Positions 1-6,284 of a stretch of DNA of 6,442 nt are shown here, one piece after another. Origin of the DNA: Bacillota bacterium (GTDB lineage Bacteria; Bacillota; Clostridia; Peptostreptococcales; Anaerovoracaceae); contig JAGBGL010000170.1 of NCBI GenBank assembly GCA_017936025.1, forward strand, positions 1-6,442, written 5' to 3'. Position numbers and translations under genes: made by a program. The number at the start of each line of letters is the position of its first letter. Position 1 is the stretch's first letter. The notes under the pieces were generated by a model. That model was not told where the DNA came from. It ran no database searches and saw only the letters and a list, made by a program, of their open reading frames with translations.

Positions 1-81
1 AAAAACAGGGACAACCAGTCCCAATATATTCCCGTATCCAGCAATGTTTTGCACAATTATTTATGGGAAATCAAAGATTGA
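1..81 (+). CDS. Possible C-terminal end of a convergent gene (very uncertain)
   Basis: One plus-strand frame is open from the left edge to a TGA at 79-81 and would encode 26 residues ending in LHNYLWEIKD. The composition looks protein-like, and a hairpin followed by TTCATTTTT (140-169) would suit a transcript arriving from the left. However, the other two plus frames are also open for most of this stretch, and it contains a small inverted repeat (8-22) that suits non-coding DNA. I do not recognise a family. This may equally be intergenic sequence. Confidence 0.2.
   Translation, partial: KNRDNQSQYIPVSSNVLHNYLWEIKD
8..22. repeat. Short perfect inverted repeat GGGAC-N5-GTCCC
   Basis: GGGAC (8-12) and GTCCC (18-22) form a 5-bp stem around a 5-base loop. 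Read on the minus strand the hairpin is followed by TGTTTTT, so it could be a weak terminator. Hairpins of this GGGAC/GTCCC style are also found in Firmicute intergenic repeats and near the ends of IS200/REP-associated transposase elements. That resemblance is from memory and cannot be verified here, because the sequence to the left is missing. Confidence 0.4.
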
Positions 82-89
82 CTGTATAG

Positions 90-123
90 AAAAAGCCCAG
101 ACTCGCCGTTAGGCGAGCTGGGC
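90..123 (-). terminator. Rho-independent terminator of the exoA operon
   Basis: On the minus strand, GCCCAG (118-123) and CTCGCC (112-117) pair with GGCGAG (102-107) and CTGGGC (95-100). The loop has four bases and there is one bulged base at 101. The stem is followed by TTTTT (90-94). A GC-rich 12-bp stem with a T run directly behind it is a classic intrinsic terminator, placed about 50 bases after the exoA stop codon. Confidence 0.85.
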
Positions 124-139
124 CTTTGTCTACAGTCTG

Positions 140-169
140 AGGCGGCTTATACAGCCGCCTTCATTTTTC
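140..169 (+). terminator. Second hairpin, probably a plus-strand terminator
   Basis: AGGCGGCT (140-147) and AGCCGCCT (153-160) form a perfect 8-bp stem with a 5-base loop. The T-rich tract TTCATTTTT follows only on the plus-strand side, so it best fits a convergent transcript from the left. On the minus strand it lies directly after the exoA stop codon without a T run, where it could stabilise the 3' end of that mRNA. Confidence 0.55.
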
Positions 170-171
170 AA

Positions 172-924
172 TTATTCCAGCTCCAGAACTACCGGGCAGT
201 GATCGCTGCCCATAATGTCTGTCAGTATAGCCGCATCTTTCATGCGGTCTTTTATTTTTTCCGACACCAGGAAATAGTCTATACGCCATCCCGCATTGTT
301 CTTGCGGGCATTAAATCTATAACTCCACCAGGAGTACACGCCTTCCACATCAGGATAGAAATATCTCCAGCTGTCAATAAATCCCGCTTCCTGCAGCTGG
401 GACATCTTGTCACGCTCTTCCTGTGTGAATCCTGCATTCTTGGTATTTGTTTTAGGATTTTTAAGGTCTATTTCCTTATGGGCAACATTAAGATCCCCAC
501 AGATTATCACTGGCTTGACCGCATCAAGTCCAACCAGGTAATCTCTGAAATCATCTTCCCACTGCATTCTATAGTCCAATCTTTTCAGCTCGTTCTGAGA
601 ATTTGGCACATAAACATTCACCAGATAAAAATCGTCATATTCGCAAGTAATCACTCTGCCCTCATGGTCATGGATGTCTACACCGATTCCATATGCAACA
701 GACAGCGGCTCTTCTTTAGTAAATACAGCCGTTCCTGAATAGCCTTTTTTCTCTGCAGAACACCAGTACTGATAGTATCCTTCCATAGGTACTTCAGCCT
801 GTCCTTCCTGCATCTTGGTTTCCTGAATGCAGATGATATCTGCATTCTGCTCTGCCATAGACTCCAGGAAGCCTTTACCCATGCATGCTCTTATTCCATT
901 TGTATTCCAGGATATTAATTTCAT
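172..924 (-). CDS. exoA: Exodeoxyribonuclease III / AP endonuclease (ExoA type)
   Basis: This is an Mg-dependent base-excision repair enzyme of the endonuclease/exonuclease/phosphatase superfamily. Such enzymes cut DNA 5' to abasic sites and remove 3' blocking groups, and act on the chromosome in the cytoplasm. At 250 residues it is full length. Visible motifs in order are the N-terminal LISWNTNGIRA with N7, the metal ligand E35 in IQETK, Y105 in VYVPNS, D144 and N146 in GDLNVA, the WWSYR segment (199-203), D216 in WRIDYF, and the catalytic pair D241-H242 in SDHCPV. All key residues are present, so it should be active. The start is supported by AGGAG at 932-936, seven bases upstream. The ATG overlaps the stop codon of the upstream transporter gene (ATGA), which suggests translational coupling. 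Its place behind two transporters is probably operon hitch-hiking, not shared function. Confidence 0.96.
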   Translation of the reverse strand: MKLISWNTNGIRACMGKGFLESMAEQNADIICIQETKMQEGQAEVPMEGYYQYWCSAEKKGYSGTAVFTKEEPLSVAYGIGVDIHDHEGRVITCEYDDFYLVNVYVPNSQNELKRLDYRMQWEDDFRDYLVGLDAVKPVIICGDLNVAHKEIDLKNPKTNTKNAGFTQEERDKMSQLQEAGFIDSWRYFYPDVEGVYSWWSYRFNARKNNAGWRIDYFLVSEKIKDRMKDAAILTDIMGSDHCPVVLELE

Positions 925-2306
925 TTTATATCTCCTTTAAGTCTTGCCAGCTCCGCCTGGATCTCTGCAAAACGCTCTTTTGTTATAGGATATTTTTTCA
1001 GTGCGATCAGTGACAGCACTACGAACAGTGCGGGAATCAGGGTCATGGAGTTTTCTACCCACAACATCGCCGTTTCACTCTGAACTGCTGCTTCGCCGTC
1101 AAAACCTGCAAACTGGAGAATTATTCCCAGCAGCTGTGATCCGAGGCCTGCGGAAAAGGCTTCCACAAGGCTGAGAAGTGATACGATCGCTCCCTGTCTA
1201 TGTTTGCCTGTTTCCAGTTCATCATATTCGCATACGTCGTATACCAGCGCCGGCATGATCTGCCAGTAGATATTCGGTGCAACGGAAACTATTACTACGA
1301 AGATCAGAAGCTCAGGGAGTGTATTCACATCCATCATTTTACCGATTACCAGAGTAACTGTTCCGACAGCAAATGCCGCTATCAAAGTCTTGCGCTTGTC
1401 TCCGTTAGCTGCAATTTTCTTGACCAGCATTATCATCAGTATGCACATCACACTGCGGTATAGGAATGTCAGAGATATTCCTGTTGCAGACATTCCCATA
1501 TTATATGTAAAGAAATACATCAGATTCGATGACATCATTGTATTGCATATAAGTGCAAACAGACTGGCAAACAGCAAATATCTGATCGGTTTCAGTTTCA
1601 TAACCTGCAGGTACTCTCCGAAGATATGCTTCAGATTTATATGCGGAAGCGGCCCGCGGCCGTCGATTCTGCAGTCAGGATCACGGTCTTTGGCTGCATG
1701 TGCAGTAATCAGCAGTGATATTGCTGAAAAGATCCCTACAAACGCACCAGTCAGAGACCAGGATAATGCCAGAGACAGACCTGCGTGCTGCAGGGCTTCT
1801 GCCAGTATGGTCGGGATCATCATACCTATCAGCGTACCCACCATATTGAACATGGAAGCATATGAACGGAGCTCCATACGTTCATTGTAATCTGTCGTAT
1901 ATTCTGCACCCAGCGCCAGATACGGCACGAAAAATCCCGTATAGGCTGTCCAAAAAATCATTGTCATTGCCCCATAATACAGAGGCTTGATCATAGGCAG
2001 TACATCCACAGCTGTGAACAGCAGGAATGCGGAAGCCGCCAGAGGTATAGACATCAGTATTATAAATGGTCTTCTTCTGCCCCATTTTGTTGCAGAATGA
2101 TCACTTATATAACCGATTATAGGATTGATCAGTGCATTCCAGAACGCACCGATAACTGTAATCGTTCCGGCCGCTGCAGGTTCTATACCTGCCACAGTTG
2201 TCAGGAAAAACAGCAGGAAGGTATTGATAAACATGTAACAGGCTGCATCGCCTACGGCAGCTGAAGCATAGCCCAGCTTGCCTTTCATTGTCAGTCTTTC
2301 ACTCAT
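921..2306 (-). CDS. GPH-family (MelB-like) MFS transporter, downstream paralogue
   Basis: This is an inner-membrane secondary transporter of 461 residues, with about 12 hydrophobic segments, in the glycoside-pentoside-hexuronide:cation symporter family. Evidence is G-D at 19-20 in helix I, KWGRRRPF (74-81) in the loop after helix II, FVPYLALGAEYTTDYNER (126-143), and DVCEYDELETGKHRQG (357-372) in the second half. The MelB helix II motif WDAxxDP reads WNALINP here (56-62), so both expected Asp residues are Asn (N57, N61). This may mean altered or absent sodium/proton coupling. It is a close paralogue of the gene just upstream, roughly 65-70% identical by eye. The start at 2306 has GAGG at 2312-2315, five bases upstream and touching the upstream TAA; the internal Met7 lacks such a site. 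The substrate is unknown: the family usually carries sugars or glycosides, but that cannot be read from the sequence. Confidence 0.9.
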   Translation of the reverse strand: MSERLTMKGKLGYASAAVGDAACYMFINTFLLFFLTTVAGIEPAAAGTITVIGAFWNALINPIIGYISDHSATKWGRRRPFIILMSIPLAASAFLLFTAVDVLPMIKPLYYGAMTMIFWTAYTGFFVPYLALGAEYTTDYNERMELRSYASMFNMVGTLIGMMIPTILAEALQHAGLSLALSWSLTGAFVGIFSAISLLITAHAAKDRDPDCRIDGRGPLPHINLKHIFGEYLQVMKLKPIRYLLFASLFALICNTMMSSNLMYFFTYNMGMSATGISLTFLYRSVMCILMIMLVKKIAANGDKRKTLIAAFAVGTVTLVIGKMMDVNTLPELLIFVVIVSVAPNIYWQIMPALVYDVCEYDELETGKHRQGAIVSLLSLVEAFSAGLGSQLLGIILQFAGFDGEAAVQSETAMLWVENSMTLIPALFVVLSLIALKKYPITKERFAEIQAELARLKGDIK

Positions 2307-2315
2307 AAAAGCCTC

Positions 2316-3704
2316 TTATTCTTCTCCTTTTCGTTTTGCCAGTTCCGCCTGGATTTCTTCAAAACGTTCTTTTGTTATAGGATATTTTTTAAGTGCTAAT
2401 ACTGCCAGTACCAGGAAAATGGCAGGAAGTATTGTCACACAGTTTTCTATGTAGATCAAAGCCTTTGCACTCTGTACAGCAGCGTCTCCGTCAAAGCCGC
2501 CGATCTGCAGGATGATACCGAGGATCTGTGCCCCGACTCCTGCCGCAAGGGCTTCCACAAGACCCTGCAGAGAAACGATAGCACCCTGTCTCTGTTTGCC
2601 TGTTTCCAGTTCATCGTATTCGCACACATCGTAGATGATGGCAGGCATCAGCTGCCAGTAGATAGAAGTTCCGATGGCAACAAAGATCACGAATATCATC
2701 AGTTTTGGAATATTGTCGATTCCCATGAATCTGGCTGCAGTCATGGCAACAGCTCCTATTATAAACACTCCCATGAGAGTCGTTCTTTTATCTGTAACTG
2801 AACTGATTTTTTTGACGATCAGTATCAGTATAATACAGACAACTGTTTTATACAGGAACATCAGCGAAATCTGTACTGCTGATAATCCGTGGTTATATGT
2901 GAAATAGTACATCACATCGGATGACAGCATTGTATTACAGATCAGTGCAAACAGACTGCAATAAAGCAGATATTGTACCGGTTTCAGTTTCATTACTTCC
3001 CAGTATTCGCCGAAAATGACTTTCAAGTTCAGCGGAGGCAGTGCCCTGCGGCCTTCCTGTTTGCATGGCAGATCTTTTTCCTTGGCTGCCCATGCTGTTA
3101 TCCCGATGGAAATGGCAGAAGTCACACCGACTACCGCACCTGTGATGGACCATGAAGCTGCAAGTGACAGCCCATGCTGCACCAGTGTGTCCGCAAAAAT
3201 TGAAGGCATCACCATTCCAATCAGAGATCCCATCATATTGAAAATGGAAGCATATGAACGCAGTTCAGTACGCTCGTTATAGTCTGTTGTATATTCTGCA
3301 CCCAGCGCAAAGTACGGTACAAAGAAACCTGTATACGCAGTCCAGAAAATCATCATCATTGCTCCGTAGTACAGCGGCTTGAGCATCGGCAGCATATCGA
3401 AGGCTGTAAACATCAGATATGTGGAAGCTGCCAGCGGCAGGCACAATACGATAAGGAACGGTCTGCGGCGGCCCCATTTTGTTGCCGCATTATCGCTCAT
3501 ATACCCGATTATCGGATTGATCAGAGTGTTCCACACTGCACCTACAATGGTGATGGTCCCGGCTGCTGCCGGTTCGATTCCTGCTACTGTTGTCAGGAAG
3601 AACAACAGGAATGTATTAATAAATGCATAGGATGCCGCGTCTCCGAATGCAGCGCTGGCATATCCTATTTTCCCTTTTCTTGTGAGTTTTAGTCCAGGCT
3701 TCAT
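2316..3704 (-). CDS. GPH-family (MelB-like) MFS transporter, upstream paralogue
   Basis: This is a polytopic membrane carrier of 462 residues, colinear with the neighbouring transporter. It shows G-D at 21-22, KWGRRRPF (76-83), FVPYFALGAEYTTDYNER (128-145) and DVCEYDELETGKQRQG (359-374), which are hallmarks of the glycoside-pentoside-hexuronide:cation symporter family. The helix II motif is WNTLINP (58-64), again with Asn (N59, N63) where MelB has its cation-site Asp pair. Compared with its paralogue it has Asp at 263 (SSDVMYYFTYN) where the other has Asn, and His272 where the other has Met. These are candidate specificity differences. The start is supported by AGGAG at 3710-3714, five bases upstream. 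It begins 15 bases after the flavodoxin/ferredoxin gene and ends 9 bases before the second transporter, so all are probably co-transcribed. The substrate is unknown. Confidence 0.9.
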   Translation of the reverse strand: MKPGLKLTRKGKIGYASAAFGDAASYAFINTFLLFFLTTVAGIEPAAAGTITIVGAVWNTLINPIIGYMSDNAATKWGRRRPFLIVLCLPLAASTYLMFTAFDMLPMLKPLYYGAMMMIFWTAYTGFFVPYFALGAEYTTDYNERTELRSYASIFNMMGSLIGMVMPSIFADTLVQHGLSLAASWSITGAVVGVTSAISIGITAWAAKEKDLPCKQEGRRALPPLNLKVIFGEYWEVMKLKPVQYLLYCSLFALICNTMLSSDVMYYFTYNHGLSAVQISLMFLYKTVVCIILILIVKKISSVTDKRTTLMGVFIIGAVAMTAARFMGIDNIPKLMIFVIFVAIGTSIYWQLMPAIIYDVCEYDELETGKQRQGAIVSLQGLVEALAAGVGAQILGIILQIGGFDGDAAVQSAKALIYIENCVTILPAIFLVLAVLALKKYPITKERFEEIQAELAKRKGEE

Positions 3705-3719
3705 GGATTCTCCTTTCTT

Positions 3720-4475
3720 CTAGATAAAGAGTTCCGGTTCCTTTCTGTCTGTACAGTTCGTTTCCAGCATGGTTACGATTCTGTCGATAGGTGCTGCATC
3801 GAAGTACTTTGCATTGCGGGTACACTTTTTTATGCATGCACAGCACAAAATACAGTTTTCGTTCGTTTTTCGTGGATCTTTCTTGTCGATTGCCTGCACA
3901 GGGCAAACCTTTACGCAAGCCCCGCATCCGCTGCAGGTTTCTTTCACCTGCGGAACAAATGGCATTTCAGGCATTCCCTTTTTGTACGGACGGTTTCCCG
4001 GAATTTCCGGTGCTTCCAGGTACCCTGCTTCTATTTTCTGCCGTATCTGTTTTCCGAATTCTGCCGCAACCGCCAGATCCTCTTCATCAGGACGCGCTGT
4101 CGCAACCTTGTCTGTATAGGAATGTTCGCCAAGGAATGCTCCTGCTGCGATTACTTTGAATCCTCTTTCTGTCAGCAGATCATATCCTTCGATCAGCGCA
4201 TCTTCGTAGGCACGGTTTCCATAAACACCGGCAACTACCGCAATTGTTCCTTCGCCGGAAAGCTTGCCCAGCACCTCAAGGATGACTTCAGGGATTCTTC
4301 CGCCATACACCGGATAGCCTAATACCAGTACATCGCCTTCACCGTACATATATTTCATCTTGCGAGCAAAGGGATTAGTGAGGTCTACACTGCCATATTC
4401 CCCAATCGCTGCCGCAATTGCTTCTGTTGTTTTCTTGGTCGTCTTTGTCGGACTGAAATACATTGCTGTAATCAT
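3720..4475 (-). CDS. EFR1-type flavodoxin-fold / 2[4Fe-4S] ferredoxin protein
   Basis: This is a predicted cytoplasmic electron-transfer protein of 251 residues that joins a flavodoxin-like domain to a bacterial-type ferredoxin domain. The N-terminus has the FMN phosphate-loop signature FSPTKTT (7-13). Further flavin-loop motifs are GYPVYGGRIP (53-62) and VYGNRAYEDAL (84-94). The C-terminal part carries two cluster motifs: C181-x2-C184-x2-C187-x3-C191-P, and C208-x2-C211-x2-C214-x3-C218, the second with Thr in place of the usual Pro. An extra Cys (C212) sits inside the second motif. No signal peptide or membrane segment is visible. GGGAG at 4483-4487 lies seven bases before the ATG. It is the first gene of the likely operon with the two transporters. 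By family it should pass electrons to or from a reductase or radical enzyme; the partner is not in the window. Confidence 0.88.
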   Translation of the reverse strand: MITAMYFSPTKTTKKTTEAIAAAIGEYGSVDLTNPFARKMKYMYGEGDVLVLGYPVYGGRIPEVILEVLGKLSGEGTIAVVAGVYGNRAYEDALIEGYDLLTERGFKVIAAGAFLGEHSYTDKVATARPDEEDLAVAAEFGKQIRQKIEAGYLEAPEIPGNRPYKKGMPEMPFVPQVKETCSGCGACVKVCPVQAIDKKDPRKTNENCILCCACIKKCTRNAKYFDAAPIDRIVTMLETNCTDRKEPELFI

Positions 4476-4512
4476 ATTTCTTCTCCCTTTCTTAGTTCAA
4501 GTCTCTGCTTTA

Positions 4513-4541
4513 ATTATACTTCACACAGCAGAAAAAAGATA
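4513..4541 (-). promoter_or_regulatory. Putative promoter of the four-gene operon
   Basis: A perfect minus-strand TATAAT lies at 4513-4518, about 38 bases before the ATG, with a predicted start of transcription near 4506. The -35 region is poor: TATCTT at 17-base spacing (4536-4541), overlapping the T run and stem of the upstream terminator. It is the only good -10 between the permease terminator and the gene. The weak -35 suggests low expression or activator dependence. Confidence 0.5.
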
Positions 4542-4561
4542 CCACCGTAGCCGGTGGTATC
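4532..4561 (-). terminator. Rho-independent terminator of the amino acid permease gene
   Basis: GATACCACCG (4538-4547) and CGGTGGTATC (4552-4561) form a perfect 10-bp stem with a 4-base loop. On the minus strand this is followed by TTTTTT (4532-4537). It lies about 50 bases after the permease stop codon and separates that gene from the downstream operon. Confidence 0.9.
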
Positions 4562-4613
4562 TATAATATTTTTTTAATTGTATTTACAGCCGCGGAGCAT
4601 GAAAGACTCCACC

Positions 4614-6104
4614 TTATGCCATTACAAACGGAACGATATACAGCATCAGTGCGATTACGACAAATACAGCAACTACAACTGCCCAGATCTTGAATTCTTT
4701 GTCCATCTTGGCTTTTTCAGTCGCAGACGGTTCAACTCTTTCCATGATCATATCTTTCAGGTCTGCATCGCCTGCCCTGCCGTATCTAGCCTGACAGATA
4801 AAGAAAATCACAAGCCCCAGTACGCACCAGATGATTCCTGTCCAGAAGGCTTCCGAATCCAGCTGAGTCATCATAACGATGTAGATGATAGCACTGACTG
4901 CAGCACCAATCGCTCCGCCCGGAGCTCTATATGGTCTGTCCAGATCAGGCATACGTTTTCTGAGGCCCAGACATGCGATGATACCGATCACATAATAGAA
5001 CAGATCTGCAAACAGTGACAGCGATGCTATATAAATGATAGAGTTTGTTGTTGTCAGGACGATCGTCAGAATGCCCAGAGTCAGAATAGCGATATAAGGT
5101 GTTTTGAATTTAGGATGCAGTTTTGCAAACACTTTCGGCATCGCTCCGTCTCTCGCCATTGTGAATAAGTATCTTGGAGGTACCGCGATACTGGAGTTCA
5201 GTGTGGAGAAGTCTCCCCCGAATGCAATACCTGCAGCCAGCATGATCAGTGGGAAGCCGAGAATACCTGCTGTTGTCATCGCTTCTGCGAATGGAGCGCT
5301 TGCGGAAGCAATTGCTTCCAGCCCTTCATTAGGTGTGATACCTACCAGGAACCACTGGAAGATCGCATTGACTGCAAACACGATGAATGGAGCCAGGAAC
5401 AACGCTCTCGGAATGTTGATGTGCGGATACTTGATTTCTTCACCCATCGCACAGCAAGTTTCGAATCCCGCAAAGCACCACCAGATCAGGGCAACCATGC
5501 CGATGAAGTTTCCGGCAGAGAAATCCACGAAATCAGGAACTTCTACGATATTTGAAATTCCGATATTAGGGATCATTGTCAGGAACCAGATGATTGCTAC
5601 GCCCCAGAAGAAGAACATAAATCCGTTCTGCAGCTTGCCTGTGATCTCAACGCCGCATACACTCAGCACCATGAAAATCACAACAACCACCATTGCAATG
5701 ATCATGTCGCTTGCTGCGCCGCCCGGAATTTCCAGACCGATAGCTCCCATGAATGTTTTGAAATAAAAACTGAATGCCAGTGCTTCACCGCTGGTTACTG
5801 CTACCAGAGAAATTATGAAGTTCCATCCTGCCAGCATACCGAAAGGTCTTCCGATACCAAGTGATGCATATTTATATGTACCTCCGGCATAAGGAAGCGC
5901 AGCTCCCATTTCTGCATACAGCAGCGCCGGATAAACACTGATTACCATTGCTACGAAAGTCGCGATAATTACCGCAGACCCCATCATACCTACTACATTT
6001 GCGCCTGTTGTAAAGAGCCCCACGCCGACAACTGTACCCACAGTGATTGTAACGGCTTCTTTCATGCCGAAGGCACGTTTCAGCATATTGTTTTGCTGTT
6101 CCAT
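4614..6104 (-). CDS. APC-superfamily amino acid permease
   Basis: This is an inner-membrane amino acid/polyamine/organocation transporter of 496 residues. Family marks are the glycine-rich unwound segment of helix 1, GTVVGVGLF (23-31), PYAGGTYKYA (71-80) before helix 3, FETCCAMGEEIKYPHINIPRA (214-234) after helix 6, ARDGAMPKVFAKLHPKFKTP (317-336) before helix 9, and LRKRMPDLDRPYRAPGG (381-397) before helix 11. Twelve helices end near residue 438. A charged linker (439-472) then leads to an additional hydrophobic segment (473-494), so a thirteenth helix is likely. The start is fixed by GGAGG at 6113-6117, eight bases upstream. It has its own promoter, leader hairpin and terminator and so looks monocistronic. 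The preceding amidohydrolase-like gene suggests an amino acid or amino-acid derivative as substrate, but the substrate cannot be read from sequence. Confidence 0.93.
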   Translation of the reverse strand: MEQQNNMLKRAFGMKEAVTITVGTVVGVGLFTTGANVVGMMGSAVIIATFVAMVISVYPALLYAEMGAALPYAGGTYKYASLGIGRPFGMLAGWNFIISLVAVTSGEALAFSFYFKTFMGAIGLEIPGGAASDMIIAMVVVVIFMVLSVCGVEITGKLQNGFMFFFWGVAIIWFLTMIPNIGISNIVEVPDFVDFSAGNFIGMVALIWWCFAGFETCCAMGEEIKYPHINIPRALFLAPFIVFAVNAIFQWFLVGITPNEGLEAIASASAPFAEAMTTAGILGFPLIMLAAGIAFGGDFSTLNSSIAVPPRYLFTMARDGAMPKVFAKLHPKFKTPYIAILTLGILTIVLTTTNSIIYIASLSLFADLFYYVIGIIACLGLRKRMPDLDRPYRAPGGAIGAAVSAIIYIVMMTQLDSEAFWTGIIWCVLGLVIFFICQARYGRAGDADLKDMIMERVEPSATEKAKMDKEFKIWAVVVAVFVVIALMLYIVPFVMA

Positions 6105-6112
6105 TTTATTTT

Positions 6113-6117
6113 CCTCC
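6113..6117 (-). promoter_or_regulatory. Strong ribosome binding site of the permease gene
   Basis: The minus strand reads GGAGG eight bases before the ATG at 6104. This is near-ideal complementarity to the 16S rRNA 3' end and decides this start. The site lies 17 bases beyond the foot of the leader hairpin and is not itself paired in the simplest fold. Confidence 0.85.
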
Positions 6118-6134
6118 GAATATAATTGCTGATT

Positions 6135-6173
6135 GCAGGCGCCGGCGCTTTATCCGAGTAAAGCGCACGCTGC
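6135..6173 (-). promoter_or_regulatory. 5' leader hairpin / inverted repeat upstream of the permease
   Basis: GCGCTTTA (6145-6152) and TAAAGCGC (6159-6166) form a perfect 8-bp inverted repeat with a 6-base loop. An outer CTGC (6170-6173) and GCAG (6135-6138) can extend the stem across a small internal loop. The predicted transcript starts near 6178, so the hairpin would sit almost at the 5' end of the mRNA. No T run follows, so it is not a terminator. It could be an mRNA-stabilising 5' hairpin, a protein-binding leader, or a DNA operator for a dimeric repressor. Confidence 0.6.
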
Positions 6174-6184
6174 CTACGTTGTAA

Positions 6185-6213
6185 ATTATAGCGGAATTTT
6201 GTGTGCGGCACAA
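6185..6213 (-). promoter_or_regulatory. Sigma-A-type promoter of the permease gene
   Basis: A perfect TATAAT (6185-6190) and a TTGTGC -35 box (6208-6213) are separated by 17 bases. Upstream, minus-strand A tracts at 6219-6223, 6227-6233 and 6237-6241 recur about every 9 bases and resemble an UP element or a bent-DNA region. The predicted transcript has a leader of roughly 75 bases. Confidence 0.7.
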
Positions 6214-6284
6214 GAATGTTTTTGAATTTTTTTGTATTTTTATACAGATTTACTCTGCTTGTTCTGCTCCCTTGCATACCGTCA

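Larger units (their letters stand above)
921..3704. repeat. Tandem gene duplication (diverged direct repeat of about 1.39 kb)
   Basis: The two transporter genes are head-to-tail copies with almost no length change (461 and 462 codons). Despite divergence, short identical DNA blocks remain, for example 23 bases at 976-998 and 2368-2390, and 23 bases at 1201-1223 and 2593-2615. The proteins share a 24-residue identical run over helix I to II (27-50 and 29-52). This points to an old tandem duplication that is now kept by selection. Confidence 0.85.

Noticed and set aside
199..738. Plus-strand open frame opposite exoA
   Set aside because: The minus strand encodes a complete ExoA with every catalytic motif; the antisense frame has no recognisable domain.
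1390..1890. Plus-strand open frame opposite the second GPH transporter, with a similar antisense frame at 3016-3282
   Set aside because: The resemblance between the two antisense frames is explained by the duplication of the transporter genes beneath them and is not evidence for a real antisense gene.
4562..4613. Small GGAG/CTCC inverted repeat just after the permease stop codon
   Set aside because: Only a 4-bp stem with a long loop; the true terminator hairpin is a few bases further on.
5104..5766. Long plus-strand open frame opposite the permease gene
   Set aside because: It lies wholly antisense to a well-supported APC permease, has no ribosome binding site that stands out, and its protein resembles no family; it is a shadow of codon bias in the real gene.
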